Shown: in pieces, positions 13,371 to 25,939 of the stretch
Layout: every line of letters starts with the position of its first letter
How positions within the stretch are numbered: the stretch's first letter is position 1
Assembly (NCBI GenBank): GCA_026874595.1
Contig: CM049313.1
Coordinates: 22,252,008-22,316,007 of the forward strand
DNA length: 64,000 nucleotides
Reading direction: 5' to 3'
Source of the DNA: Sipunculus nudus
Lineage: Eukaryota > Annelida > Sipuncula > Golfingiida > Sipunculidae
Notes under the pieces: model-generated
Databases searched by the model: none
What the model saw: the letters and a program-made list of their open reading frames with translations, nothing else
What the model was told of the DNA's origin: nothing
Made by a program: the position numbers and the translations under genes

Positions 13371-13371
13371 T

Positions 13372-13372
<1 letters not shown>

Positions 13373-13407
<35 letters not shown>

Positions 13408-13422
13408 TATTATTATTATTAT
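13373..13422. repeat. (AAT)n/(ATT)n microsatellite
   Basis: An AAT tract changes into an ATT tract at its midpoint, so the whole is self-complementary and could fold into a hairpin. Confidence 0.93.
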
Positions 13423-13429
13423 GATCATA

Positions 13430-16375
13430 TAACCTTAGCTTTGTACGGGCAATAGCATATCTTTTGGAGCAATTATACCTTCTGTGGAGTAGCTATTTCA
13501 CTGTTCGTTGATAATTTTTTGTAAGCTGTACTCATCAGGTAGTTTACAGCAGACAAATATTCACAGACTTTAACAGTAGAATGACATTAACATTGAATGA
13601 AATGCATGATTTGCTGAAGAATTCATTAGGGAGTGTGTTTTGAAAACAAAACAAAACAAAGAGACCTTAGAAAATTTAGAAGTTTTAGAAAAGTCCGGTT
13701 GAAGGAAACAAACTTGAAATTAAATATCGGATCATCATTAGTCATATAATGTTATAGTACATGTTTACAAATGTTCTTCTATCCCATCTTTACCCCCTCT
13801 CCTCTGAAGGTCTTCCTTTAATGATTTTGTTAGGTGGGCCAATTTAAAATTTACATTTATGGGAATATGAAACCGAAGAAATTCAGGTTATACCAGCACA
13901 ATAACAAAAACGGACATATCTTAACAGAAACTATGGTAAAACCAATGGTACAGTTTAAATATAACAATGGTAAAGTTAAATATTTGTTATTATTAAATTC
14001 TTGTCGCTTTTTTTCATTATCCTTAAATGACTTGTGATGGCACAATGGTAATATAGGTGTTTCATCCGTCCGAACAAGATCACCGGTGCAACATTTTTTT
14101 TAATGAAAATAGTGATCTGTAGACCATGAGCATCCAGCTTGTACTCTCTGAATATAATGCAAACTATGAAATGAAGAATGAAGAATAGAACTATTCTTAT
14201 ATTTTATAACATCTGATTGGTTTGTCATTAAATGCAATGTATGTCAGATGCAGCGGCGGAATGTACATCTTTGATTGGAGCCAATTTTTTTATCATGTTT
14301 ATACCAAATAACTCCTGACAAAAACTAAAGCATTTTATACCTGCTTAACTAATGCTAGTTACTCTTAAATCGTGATCAAGAACAATTTTGATTTAGTGCA
14401 CAAGATAACAAAATGACATGTGTCTTATAAAAAAAACAAACGCCTTGATTGTAATTAAAGGTTTTTGCATTTTTTCATATTAATTTGTTACAATTTTTTT
14501 ATAAAGATAATAAAACAATAACAAAATTGTTGGGATTATAATATTGGATCGGTATAGAGGAAGTCAACATTAAGGTTGTTTTAACATCACATATCAATTC
14601 CCTCTTAAGTACATTGAACTTTTCTGACGTGGCACATTTTCAAGTAATTTTAAAATTACTAACTCTCAAAGAATCTGAACTTAGTTGGTGTATCTTACTG
14701 CTCGTCCAACTTACTGCTTAATGGTCTCTCCGACGTACACCTAAATAATAAATAGTTAAAAAGTAGGAATAATAAAATCATTATTTGTATGTTCATTTGG
14801 CAAATGTTAAAATTAAATATTAAAACATGTCTTGTAAAACAATATTTTATTTGAAATGATTTTGGAAGAAAATACAATTGTGTGTTATCTCACGCCATTA
14901 CTTCACTGGTTAGGCTGAATACAACATTTTTTTTTGCAAAACCATCCCTTTACACGGACTTACAATCTCCAATTAATTGTTATGGTTCTGTGTGTCATTC
15001 AACACAGTCCACGTGTGTCTGTGTAGCATAACAAGACTGTATACCATAACTAGAGGCCTGATCTTGCACGTGCACTACTCCCAAACAAGGAGAAATGATA
15101 TGGAAGATAAAAAAAAGAAACACTGTTTGGATGCTTGAAAAAAAATCTTGATTTGTAAAGTAGCATGGTTTGGCCGCCAGGTGGCGTGCGCGCTATGTTT
15201 ACATTTGTACCACTGATCTCGCTAACCTAACCACTTGTGTAGAGGAGTACTCCAACGGTTTTGAATGAAGTATTAGCAGATACCATAATATTTTAAGGAG
15301 AAAAAGATCAAGCTATGTGTATAAAGCATTTAACACTATATGTGTTTAGTAAATATACTTGGTATGTAAATAGGTACGTTTAATATAAACAAAAAATAAT
15401 TTTAGACAATCCAAAACCAGATAACTAAGTTTTTGTGTTTAGTATATAAATACATTATAAAAAGAACCTTTCTTATCCTCTTGTCCCTGCTTACTTTGTT
15501 GATGTTTCGGTCAAAGTTTATTAATTTAACATTTTAAATAGCATTTTAATACAAGCTGAAAAAAAACATGTCAAAACTGAATAAAAAAAATGGCACCATG
15601 TTTTTAAGGCTTCATAGAAGGATGAAGAACACAAATGCATGGGGTGTCACATTTTTACAAACAAAATTTACTCAGGATGAATTTGCTACATATGCCCCTA
15701 CACTATTAGGTTGTAAAACGTGGCCTTGCAAAGAGCGGAAGTTCACGGTGAATGATATATGTACGGAAAATCGCCCTTGTTACGTACGTGTGATGATATA
15801 TTATACATTTGAATTATCATGAACTTTGAAGGATGTTCACAAAACCAAGATTAAAAAATGATAAGAGAAATTAGAAATTGATGTAATTAATCAATGATCC
15901 TTACAAGATTACCAAATGTCAGAGTAATTTTAATTTTTAACAGATTTATAAGAAATGCCTATGGTGTTTCTGCGAGTCAGTCCTGCAACGCTAAGTCAAT
16001 AAGGAAAATATATTCCCCATCAAATAATGACGTTAATGACATAAAAAAAATATTAAACACTCTCTTAAATTAAAAATGCAGTTTTTGTTAGATGTTTGTG
16101 TCCCCCGTCTAGAAAACAAACATCTGGTCACAACAAGACCGCCGGGTCCGACCTCTCTGCGGTGGACAACCCGCACAATTCTTCCGGTCCCGTGAATCTC
16201 CGCTTTAGTGGGGGATTTACGTTATATTAACACACACACACATATATATATATAACAAAATATTATTTTCATAACTGCACCATGTTTAATACTTAAAAAA
16301 GTTAAACCTTTATAATCCTTTATGATCCTTTCCTGACAATGACATTCCAGCAGAAGGATTCCGCTTTTGGCATAC
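13430..16375. other. Intergenic, nothing recognised
   Basis: AT-rich DNA with scattered homopolymers. Open frames such as 15568-15822 (+) carry no domain I know. Confidence 0.4.
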
Positions 16376-16379
16376 ACCG

Positions 16380-16860
16380 AGTACACCCATATGGCCCCTG
16401 CACATACGTGTATCATAATTTTCCATATGTCTGAACCCCTAACTGTGTAGATTAACTGTGTCTAAGTGCCCATAACTTCCTCATCCTACGCAAAGGCCAT
16501 CAGATTTGACAGCAGAGTACACTTGACAGGAACCACTGGGACCCCGATGCCAATTTGCAATAGACAACGATGCCAGCACAAACGATTTAGTTTATCAACG
16601 TTGACCCCATCCATTAAGTTAACATTAACCTAAAGCACATTTCTTTGTTACTGATCTGGCAAACCTTCCCTTCTAATAAAAAAATGACTATACAGTTGAA
16701 TCTTAGTGTTGCTGTGTTTGTTTTGAGGAAAGGTAATTTGACAGGGACTCAAATACAAGTAGTGGCGCAGCTGTGCTTCAGCACGTGCGTAATATCAAAT
16801 AGAAATTTATTGCATAATCATATTAGTGAAAAAAATGAATCATTAATGTGCGTTAAGATT
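16380..16860 (+). repeat. Dispersed repeat family R1, copy 1
   Basis: Shares a colinear series of blocks with the copies near 21910, 30290 and 40580, including ACGTGTATCAT, TTGACAGGA, GATGCCAGCACA, GTTGACCCCA, TTTTGAGGAAAG and a terminal part with CAGGGACTC. Copies are clearly diverged and share the same orientation. The class (SINE-like or MITE-like) is not determined. Confidence 0.7.
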
Positions 16861-16869
16861 AACAGCCTC

Positions 16870-17440
16870 TTTGGAAAAAAATATAAACATTATAAGCTCT
16901 TAGACACGAAAGTGGGGATTTACCTTATAAGGGGTGTGTCGCATGTGTCTGGTACTAATTTTTTTGTTAGAAATGTAAGGTGATAAAAGGGTTTTTGAGA
17001 GTGTGGATAATATTTTTGTAGTTATAAAAACAGCAGCTTACGCAACTCTTACATACCATAGTAAAGAAAAACTTTTGTTCAATTCTTACAAGCTTTTGTA
17101 AGGATTCGAATTATATCTTATGTATTATTGTGTGTTCAAAGTTAATCTGATACGAACAGTTTAAGTGGAAGTGGTTAATTTGCCGTGTCTTTTTTTTTCA
17201 TTTTTCGGTATAGAGAAGTTCGAATTTTTCGCACAGATCAGTTTGTTGAGGTAATTCATGTTGTATCAAATCATTGAACGGTTATGTTAAAAGACAATAT
17301 TAGCACAACTAACCCCCCGCCCAACAAGCTCTGGGTACCGCGTACAAGTTACGGGCGACGTAATTAACCGGCACTAATCACGTTTGATGATGCAAAAGCA
17401 CAGCGCCAAAGACATTGTTCGACTTCTGATTTAGTTTTAA
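16870..17440. other. Intergenic, nothing recognised
   Basis: No coding or repeat structure that I can name. Confidence 0.35.
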
Positions 17441-17446
17441 AATTGG

Positions 17447-17780
17447 TCAACAACAATAACTGTGATTACTAAATAGAAGCAGCCCGCTAAGTGTGAACAA
17501 CAAACAGAGCTGGCAACAATCGCAACTGGCTCTCAGCTCTGTCATTCGGATGGTGTTCAAGAGGTCCTCAAATGCTGCTTGTTTCATTGTTGATTTTACA
17601 AACCACTTTAAATCGGAGGGAATTTCAACCCAGATATCACTTGCCATGAACTCTTATGACAACATGGCTACTCTGAGATCCTGTTCGATGAATCCTCTCC
17701 TCGAGCGACCCCGCACGAAAGAAATATCTGCCCAGTCTGTGTCAGGTGAGAAGTCTGCCGTCTTCCAAGCACCAAAATAA
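17447..17780 (-). other. Possible protein-coding relic of unknown family
   Basis: This stretch is less AT-rich than its surroundings. On the minus strand it reads as about 110 codons with one internal TAA near 17658, with peptide blocks such as DWADISFVRGRSRRGFIEQD and DIWVEIPSDLKWFVKSTMKQ that look protein-like. The plus strand is also open for 95 codons (17493-17780). I do not recognise either peptide. A degraded exon or transposon fragment on the minus strand is the more natural reading, but sense and antisense cannot be separated here. Confidence 0.3.
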
Positions 17781-17789
17781 TGCGTGTTC

Positions 17790-18209
17790 TTAATTAAGCG
17801 CAAATCCAGCTCCCGCTAAAAGCCCGAAATTTAGAAACCCCTCTAACAAAATCACTTCCACAGTATATTGTATTTTTCTTATAATAGCTCAAACTGTAAT
17901 TGGACGTTTTGTGTCCGGATAATTTAAATTAAGATTTTCGGTTTCAAGTGATTCATGGTGTATGTCTCCTGTGTTATCCTCAAGTACGGTACCCGATAAT
18001 TGGAGTATTTAATAGTAGGTATTATGATATATCTATATGTATAGATGGCTGATTTTGAAAGTATGTGATAAACGGATTATATCCTAGAACCCCAAAAGTC
18101 ACCTATGACTTAATGTATGTGCATCGAAAACTAACAAAACTGGTTCTAATGTTTACACATGCTCTTGAAAGCTTATTGCCAGCCCAGGGAGGCTCATTTC
18201 TCATTCATA

Positions 18210-18265
<56 letters not shown>

Positions 18266-19060
18266 ACTAATTAATGAAGCTTCCCAAAACATCACAGGTG
18301 CCACAAGCTATTTAACAGGAACAATTTGAAAATTAGCTATAGCTGTTTACCCAACATGTCTAACCTGATCAGCAAACAAAATATGGAAGTCCAAAATATT
18401 AACTAAGCTGCAAATGTAGTTCTAAAACAATATTACTGCCACAAACAATCCCTCCGTATCAGATCCCACGCCAAAACACTGAGCTACCTAAACACATGTG
18501 GACCCTAAAATCAAGAATATCAATTACAAGCTTTCCTGCAAAATCTCTTATTTCTGTGGGACTAGAAATGTGATCTCTTTTTGTTTGAAAAGCTACTTAC
18601 AGCAAATCCCCCTGGATCATTGTTGAACTCAAGAGCTGAAATGCTCTTTAAGTGCCGCCATCAATACAAAGTAACTTTGAAATGTTTTAAAACCTAGCAT
18701 TCATACAAATATTCAACGTGTTCGCTCACATATCCCTCACGAGGATCCGCGCGGCAGACTTACCTGCTCAGGAAGCTGCTCTCTCACTGCCTTGCAGTGT
18801 TAAGGGATATGGCGTTGCCCAATAGTTTTTCGAGTCGAGTTCACTTGGTCTGAGTGTAGAATATTTGACCTTTATATTATGTGTACTTTTAAAGTATATG
18901 TCTATTTTTATATCATGTGTATACAACTGGAAAGTTCACTGGTCCCAGGACCCTATTATAAAACAACATTCTGTGCTGAAGGGGCATCCTGGTAAACTAT
19001 CTTTGTAATAAATTATAACACTAGACGGAAATGACGTAGAAAAGCAAATAAATGAACAAT
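17790..19060. other. Intergenic, microsatellite only
   Basis: Contains a (TA)n tract at 18207-18263 and no recognisable gene. Confidence 0.4.
18207..18263. repeat. (TA)n microsatellite
   Basis: Nearly pure TA with one TG interruption close to the left end. Confidence 0.97.
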
Positions 19061-19069
19061 GACGAAGAG

Positions 19070-21020
19070 AAGGAAAATGAGCTATTGCTTGTGAAAATAG
19101 GATCAATATTGACAAAGTTAAGGGGATATAAGATTTTGATGTGCTTTAATGACCTTTACCTTGAACTTTAAACTCTTTAAAATACACATACAGCTTCAAG
19201 AAATCATTCCAATATACGATGCGACTAAGTGAAAACAATAGCCTGTAGAATGCTAAATGACAAGTGCAAAAACACAGCAAGCAGCCAAAACGGAGGACTA
19301 CTGACAAGCAGACAGACATACTGACAAAATGACACCAGACGACTAGACCCGGGTTTGAAGAAGACCCAATGGAAAACAATGACTATGACTTGTGAAAATA
19401 GGACCAATATTGACATAGTTATGAGGAAATATTTTCTGATATGTTGTGATGACCTTGACCTTTGACCTATTAAAAAATATACATAGGACAATGATATATT
19501 TTAGAGGTTCAGGTACAGTTCCCCCTAGCGGCCATATCCCGAAAATGAAAACTTACTTTCGAGATGTGAGTGTAAGACATAAGATGTACCAGTTTCAAAA
19601 GGATGAAACTGTGGCATGTAGAACGCTACAGGCAAGACACAAAAACCAAAAAGGCAAAATTGAGGAAAACTGACAAACTCACAGACATATTGACAAATTA
19701 ACACAAGATTGAGACCAGATGATCTCATCAGGTTATGGAGAAATTCCAGAGGAAGACAATAAGCTATAGTTTATGAAATTGGGGATTATAGTTTTAGAGA
19801 TATGGCCTTTGGGATATTATTATAAGATATGAGATGTAGCATTTTCAAAAGGATTACTGTGGCCTGTAGAGAGTTAATTGTTAGATGCCAGAATCAGCAA
19901 GTAGGGGTCAAGAAGGACTATTGACAAATAGACGGACATACTGACAAAGTGACACATCTGAGTTGAAAAATGATGAGACTAGGGTTGTAGGGAAGGTGAA
20001 GTGCAGCAAAATGAGCTATAGTTTATGCAGGCAAGGTTTAAAGTTTTAGTGATATGGCCCAGCAGCCATACCCCGAAAATGACCATTTTTTATCGAGATA
20101 TTAGCGTAAGACATAAGTTGTACCAGTTTAAAAAGGATTCCTGCAAAACTGTGGCCTCAAGGGTATCGTGTGACGAGATACTTTGCGAGATATTGCGACA
20201 ATTGTACTAAATCTTGAAGTAGTCCTGGAATGCTACATTATGAAAAAACTAGACATCCCTAGCGTTATAACTGACAAAGTTAGAAAAAAACTAGTACTTT
20301 TTATTTTCGAATATCATGACTTTTCCCCGGAAGTACGTAACCATGGTTACGGCAGATTTGGCAGCCCTAAACTTGAAGAAAGGCCTTGGAATGGCAAAGA
20401 AAATGAGCTATTGTTGAAGTAGATGCCACTAATAATGACAAAGGTGAAGAAACGTTTTGAGAAGTTTTGATGACGTTGAGCTTGACCTTTGACTTATATT
20501 GACCAAAACAATAAGCTTCCAGGACGTTTGATTGTCTACCGGCTGTGTAAGTTTGAAAGGAATTGCTGATAAAAAGGGACCTGTCGAGAGCAGACAGACA
20601 ACTGGACGACCAGAGGTCGAGCGCTTGCCGGCAGTTGAAATGACAGACAGACGGACAGACGAAACAAATTGTCGGTTTTCCATCATCTGAGTGACTTTCA
20701 GAGCGATTGCTGAGGAATTGTGGCCTGTAGAATGACATATATTACATAAAGGAACATGAAAACGGACAAAGCAGACAACAACTGACATCGGACAGATATA
20801 CTGACAAAATGACACATTGTACATAATAGATGACTAGATGATCATATGGAGAAGGTATTTAGAAACAAAATGAGTAATAGTTTTGGCAAATAAGGTTTGT
20901 TGTTTTGCAGCTGTGGCCAAAAAAGTATGTTGCAGTGGTTCAAGTGTAGGGACCCCTAGCGGCCATATCCCCAAAATGAAAAATCACATTCGAGATGTAA
21001 GTTCTTGACATTAGCTGTAC
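19070..21020 (+). repeat. Array of six diverged 250-480 bp units
   Basis: Units begin near 19070, 19371, 19759, 20008, 20391 and 20868. Shared landmarks, not all in every unit, are AATGAGCTATAGTTTATG-like starts, TGACCTTGACCTTTGACC, GGCCATATCCCCGAAAATGA, TAAGATGTACCAGTTT, TGTGGCCTGTAGAATG and a closing CAGACAGACATACTGACAAA. Frames through it on both strands differ between units and show no conserved protein, so this looks like non-coding tandem repeat material. Confidence 0.75.
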
Positions 21021-21027
21021 CAGTTTG

Positions 21028-21034
21028 ATATATA

Positions 21035-21085
<51 letters not shown>
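21028..21085. repeat. (TA)n microsatellite
   Basis: Starts directly at the right end of the six-unit array. Confidence 0.97.
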
Positions 21086-21089
<4 letters not shown>

Positions 21090-21384
21090 ATATAAGTCAT
21101 GTTTGTCTTGTCAATTTGCTGTGTGTATATCAGATTCTGCCAAATCTATGTTAAAAAAGGGGTGTTGATTAGCAACTCTTTCAGAGTTGGGGGGGGGTTA
21201 ATATCTAATGCTTAATCTTTATATCAAATATTTATATACCCACCGACGATGCCCGTCTATTAGTAATTGTTTTTTTTTAATCATTTATACAGTCTATTTT
21301 TGGACCACCTGGCTTGAAGGAGGAGAAATAATGAAAATAATGAAAAGGAGGTTAAAGCAGAGTTGCCTGTAGGAGAGGTTCCGC

Positions 21385-21431
<47 letters not shown>

Positions 21432-21900
21432 GTATCACCAAATACACAACCACTTGATTTTTTTAAAATAAATAAACATTTCTCTTGAAAAATCTGTTGT
21501 TTTTTATGTGTATATATAATATATATTTTTACATATGCACAGAGAGAGGGGAAAGAATGATGGATGACCTTGAAATGTCTATAACAACTCGTAGATTATC
21601 ACGGCAGACATTTGACAACGCTGCAGGCAAATTAAAAATTTTGACAACCCTTAAATTGTTAATTAGACAAACCTGTCTTCAGTGTCGAGTGTTCTGTGTT
21701 CAGGTTTACCGACCACCACAGTCGGATTGACCCAGCACAGTTCAAAAACATAAGACTCCTCGGCGCTCTTTTTATATCGTACCTATTTTCCCGATTTAAC
21801 GTAATTGCATGAGTTAAAAAAATGTATAAGAATAAAAAAAACATTAGCATACCTAGGCTGAACAGCTGAATCTCAATTTACACTGTTGATATCAAAGTTC
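21090..21900. other. Intergenic, second (TA)n tract only
   Basis: A (TA)n tract at 21389-21428 and a G run near 21190 are the only structured parts. Confidence 0.4.
21389..21428. repeat. (TA)n microsatellite
   Basis: About 20 TA units. Confidence 0.97.
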
Positions 21901-21909
21901 AGGTATCTG

Positions 21910-22330
21910 GCGACCAACTGTGTAGAATATAGTTTGCTTTTCAAGTGCCCGCATTTCCTTAAGAGAGTACGTCACATTTAACAGGAATTCGAGTATGCTA
22001 GACAGGTGCCATTTTTTCTCAGGCGCCTCCACATTTCATAAAAGCGATAGCAGGGCTTTTCTGTTTGTAAGTTCAACAAAGCTGACCCCTTTTAATAACT
22101 TGAACCCCTCGACAATACTTAACATCAATATAATGCACACCTTTCTTTAACTGATCGGTTAAAACCTTCCTCTTCGTAAAAGGTTTATCTGAACAGCAGA
22201 ATCTCAGTGTAATTTTGTTCGTTTTCCTAAAGTATAATTTGACAAAAACTCATCTAAGGTAAGGTTCCGTGAGTAAAGACCGCAGTTGCACCTCAGCATA
22301 TGCATATTAGCAACTTAAAATAATTTATAA
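21910..22330 (+). repeat. Dispersed repeat family R1, copy 2
   Basis: Colinear with R1 copy 1: CTGTGTAGA start, ACAGGAATTC, CTGACCCC, AAAACCTTCC, GAATCTCAGTGT, TTGACAAAAACTC and GCACCTCAGCATATGCATA. Same orientation, strongly diverged. Confidence 0.6.
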
Positions 22331-22339
22331 ATGGAATTA

Positions 22340-22703
22340 TTTATATATTTATATATGATGAATTATTTATATATATAAGAAACTTTCAGAGGATTATAAC
22401 GAATTTTATTTGCAAAATCACCCTTCCTATGGGAACTTTTCATTTGAGGATTCTTTGATATATAAAGATTACATTTATAAATATTCTCAGATCAGGTTGC
22501 TTTTTAGGTCTCTTAGAAGGAGGAAACGTTTAAGAGGTAATTATGAACTTTTACAAGTGTGTGAAAATGGCCTTTTAATGCTTACGGCATAACATGAGCA
22601 GCCTTGTCACTCGGATCCTAGCAACGAACTCACGAAGGAAATCAGATGCACTTGAACATTAATGCTTAGTCAAACCTGTATATCGCTCTTCCTCTGTAAT
22701 ATG

Positions 22704-22771
<68 letters not shown>

Positions 22772-24360
22772 TATTACGCTCATCACTAGACCCTAATCAG
22801 TGGAGCATTTTACCAGTACACTTACACCTAGACAGAAAAATCCGTGTTTTGTAATGGATTTGATAGGGAGAATAGGAAAACTAAATAAAGTTCCGAACCT
22901 AAACTTTAGAATGGCACTCTTTAAGTAGGGATAAAAAGGTTCAGGACAGCACATCTGATGCTACATATTTTATGCGGCTACGCCATATTGAACTTCTTAA
23001 TATATTAAATCATTTCAATACAGTTGATATATATAACAGTCGTCCAGAAGGAATGACAGTAGACCAAGTGTAATCGTGATTTAGAACCAGGTCCGTGCCA
23101 GAAAACCGATAGATTAGGTCCTGATTTATTGTCAACGGAAGAGACTGGGCACACACAAGATGTTAAAATACTCAAAGACGTATGCCAGATAATGCCCCGG
23201 TGTATAGATGTACATTTGTGATCAGAGCAGATCTGGTGAAATAAGAATATCGCTGGCCTGGTGAAAGAAATTTCTCTTGTCAATATCTATTGATAAATTT
23301 CTCTGATTTTTTAAAATTCCTGTTGGTAGTGTCTCGTCAGACATTATCAATTCCTTTTTATTTGTTACACATGATGTGTTATGCTTGATATGTCAGACCT
23401 CAAAGGAAACATGTTCAAGTCAAAATATGATACCGGTGAGGCACTCTATGCGATAGCACTCGGATAGAGATTCACTCAAAAAGAAACGTTGAGTGACATT
23501 TAAAGTTTAAAGTGCGTCTGTCTCATATGAGTTTATGAGAATTTGTACAGATTTATTGATGTATATCGGTTGAGATGATACACTTTTTTTTACTAGAATC
23601 CGTTTTCAAACTATTTGGAAAACATAAGAGATAATTTGCCTTTTGGATACAAGCCTCAGTAGATTTACCTATTGAAATATGTGTGAAATTTTATATTGAG
23701 ATTCATCACATTGGGCTTGGTTAAAGTTTGTCTATTCTTAATAGTATGAGTATCACATAATTAAACAAATTTAAGGTGACCACCAAAGAAACTGCATTTA
23801 TAGTCAGGTGCACAAGGTATTGATATTAAGCTAATATTAAAAAATATATTCATTTCATCCCAGTTGGAAATGTTTTCTTGAAATTAAATTGTTTTATCGT
23901 TTAATTTCTGGTACTACATTAATGTTAACCGATTCATCCGAATAAAAGACATTTGAACTGGGTATCTCTGTAACTTTTGTTTAGGTTGTGTACGAGTCCT
24001 ATACAATGCGTGGTATGAAGGAGGTTCAGGGAGCAAGCTGGATTCCTTGAATGTTGATTTATAACAAAATGCACCATCATATTTCTCAGGATGTGAACAG
24101 AAAAGTAACAATTTTGTTAAGTTAAGGTGGTATCAGTTAAAATAAAATTTTATTCGGTGAAACCTTAAATTTCATATCTACCGAAATAAAAGCAACAGCA
24201 ATCGCCTTCACACAGGTAAAAAGTAAGGTATTCTTGTAAGAACACAAAGCTTTAATTTAACACATTTAAAGGCATAAATGTTATAACCTCATTCACATGT
24301 CACTGTGTTCTACAACTTTCAACTGAGGGATTTAAAACATGTTGCCTTTAACATTTCTAC
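22340..24360. other. Intergenic, (TA)n tract, nothing else recognised
   Basis: Holds a (TA)n tract at 22706-22771. Other frames, for example 23005-23283 on the minus strand, show no known domain. Confidence 0.4.
22706..22771. repeat. (TA)n microsatellite
   Basis: About 33 TA units, one of the longest in the window. Confidence 0.97.
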
Positions 24361-25280
24361 CCTCGAATTTAAACTCCCTTGATCAGAAACCCTGTAAAGG
24401 AATTTCTGAAGTGTCCGCTCAGTGAATATGTAAAATAGGGACAAGTCACCACAAAGACTCCTTTCCTTAGCATAAGAGGTCTGACTAAAGACATTGTAGA
24501 CAGGGTGAGTTGTGGTGTGGCCCCCATCAACAACCACGTTGTTTTTGCGAAGTTCAATGCATCCTGGTCCTGGGTTTCCTGACAGCCCGTCAACATTGAA
24601 CAGGTAGAGACCAGTCCGCGGAGCCAAAAAAGCATGGAGGGCCATGTTGTAGCCATTACCGTAGTTCATATCCAAGCGGTTGTACGGAACACGGAGTGGG
24701 TGACCTTTGTGCCCGACAAGTTGAGGACCACTGTAACCCACGTGGAAGGCGATAACTACAAGAAATAATGTACTCTTTAACATGAATTATTACGACCTGA
24801 AATGCAGCTGGCCAAAGCGATTTACAAAAATGATTAAGGTGGCCAAATATTGTTATGTGCATGTATTTGTATTCGAAATGTTAAATCTGGACACTCCTTG
24901 ACTTAACGCATTTTTCAAATACTACTTAAGATTTGGATATATGTTTTGACCAGGACCAGGAAACCTAAAGAGATATTACACTGATTAGTTGATATGGGTT
25001 TGACACACTTGCAAGAATACGAAGATAACTCTTCCATGACCAGACTATGCTACATAATAACACAACTATCCAAACACTTGTCGGATAGATCCTGTTTGTG
25101 TACACTTGGTGTGTTAAAACAAGCCAGATATCTAAGGCAATACACCAAATACATTACTACCATAGTCACTTGTACCAACAAAACTTGGTACATGCTTTTC
25201 ATTTAACTAAATTAATAAATTTGACACTTGCAAAACCAGCAGGATACTCTGACTCACACTACCCAGTGATTATTGATACC

Positions 25281-25858
25281 GTGCTGAACAAGAAGGGACT
25301 AGAAGCAAACAGTGCTGGACTAGATGCATACAGTGCTGGACTAGATGCATATAGTGCTGAACCAGATGCTTACAGTGCTTGACAAGAAGCAAATAGTGCT
25401 GGACTAGAAGCATACAGTGCTGGACTAGATGCATACAGTGCTGGACTAGATGCATATAGTGCTGAACCAGATGCTTACAGTGCTTGACAAGAAGCAAATA
25501 GTGCTGGACTAGAAGCATACAGTGCTGGACTAGATGCATACAGTGCTGGACTAGATGCATATAGAGCTGAACTAGATGCCTACAGTACTGAACTAGATGC
25601 TCACAGTGCTGAACTAGAAGCAAACAGTGCTGGACTAGATGCATATAGTGCTGGACTAGATGCATATAGTGCTGGACTAGATGCTTACAGTGTGAACTAG
25701 ATGCCCACAGTGCTGGACTAGTAGGAAACAGTACATGACTAGAAACAGACAGTAATGGTCTAGATGCCTACAGTGCTGGACTAGATGCATACAGTGCTGG
25801 ACTAGAAGCAAATACTGCTGGACTAGATGCATACAGTGCTGGACTAGATGCCTACAGT
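25281..25858. repeat. 21-bp minisatellite with 105-bp higher-order unit
   Basis: About 27 units of the type AGTGCTGGACTAGATGCATAC. A variant block starting GAACCAGATGCTTACAGTGC recurs exactly 105 bases later (25359 and 25464), so five 21-mers were duplicated as one block. Because 21 is a multiple of three, a 7-residue peptide repeat (SAGLDAY on plus, HLVQHCM on minus) appears in open frames on both strands. It sits in the intron of C1q copy 3, so coding use is unlikely. Confidence 0.95.
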
Positions 25859-25882
25859 ATAATAATATACTTATAATTTTAA

Positions 25883-25933
25883 TTATGATAATAATAATAA
25901 TATAATAATAATAAAAATAATAATAATAATAAA
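25883..25933. repeat. (ATA)n-rich microsatellite
   Basis: Imperfect AAT/ATA triplets directly beside the minisatellite. Confidence 0.9.
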
Positions 25934-25939
25934 ATGCAC

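Noticed and set aside
25098-25382. Secreted or structural repeat protein with SAGLDAY repeats
   Set aside because: The same 21-bp array is open on both strands, has in-frame stops elsewhere in the array and sits in an intron.
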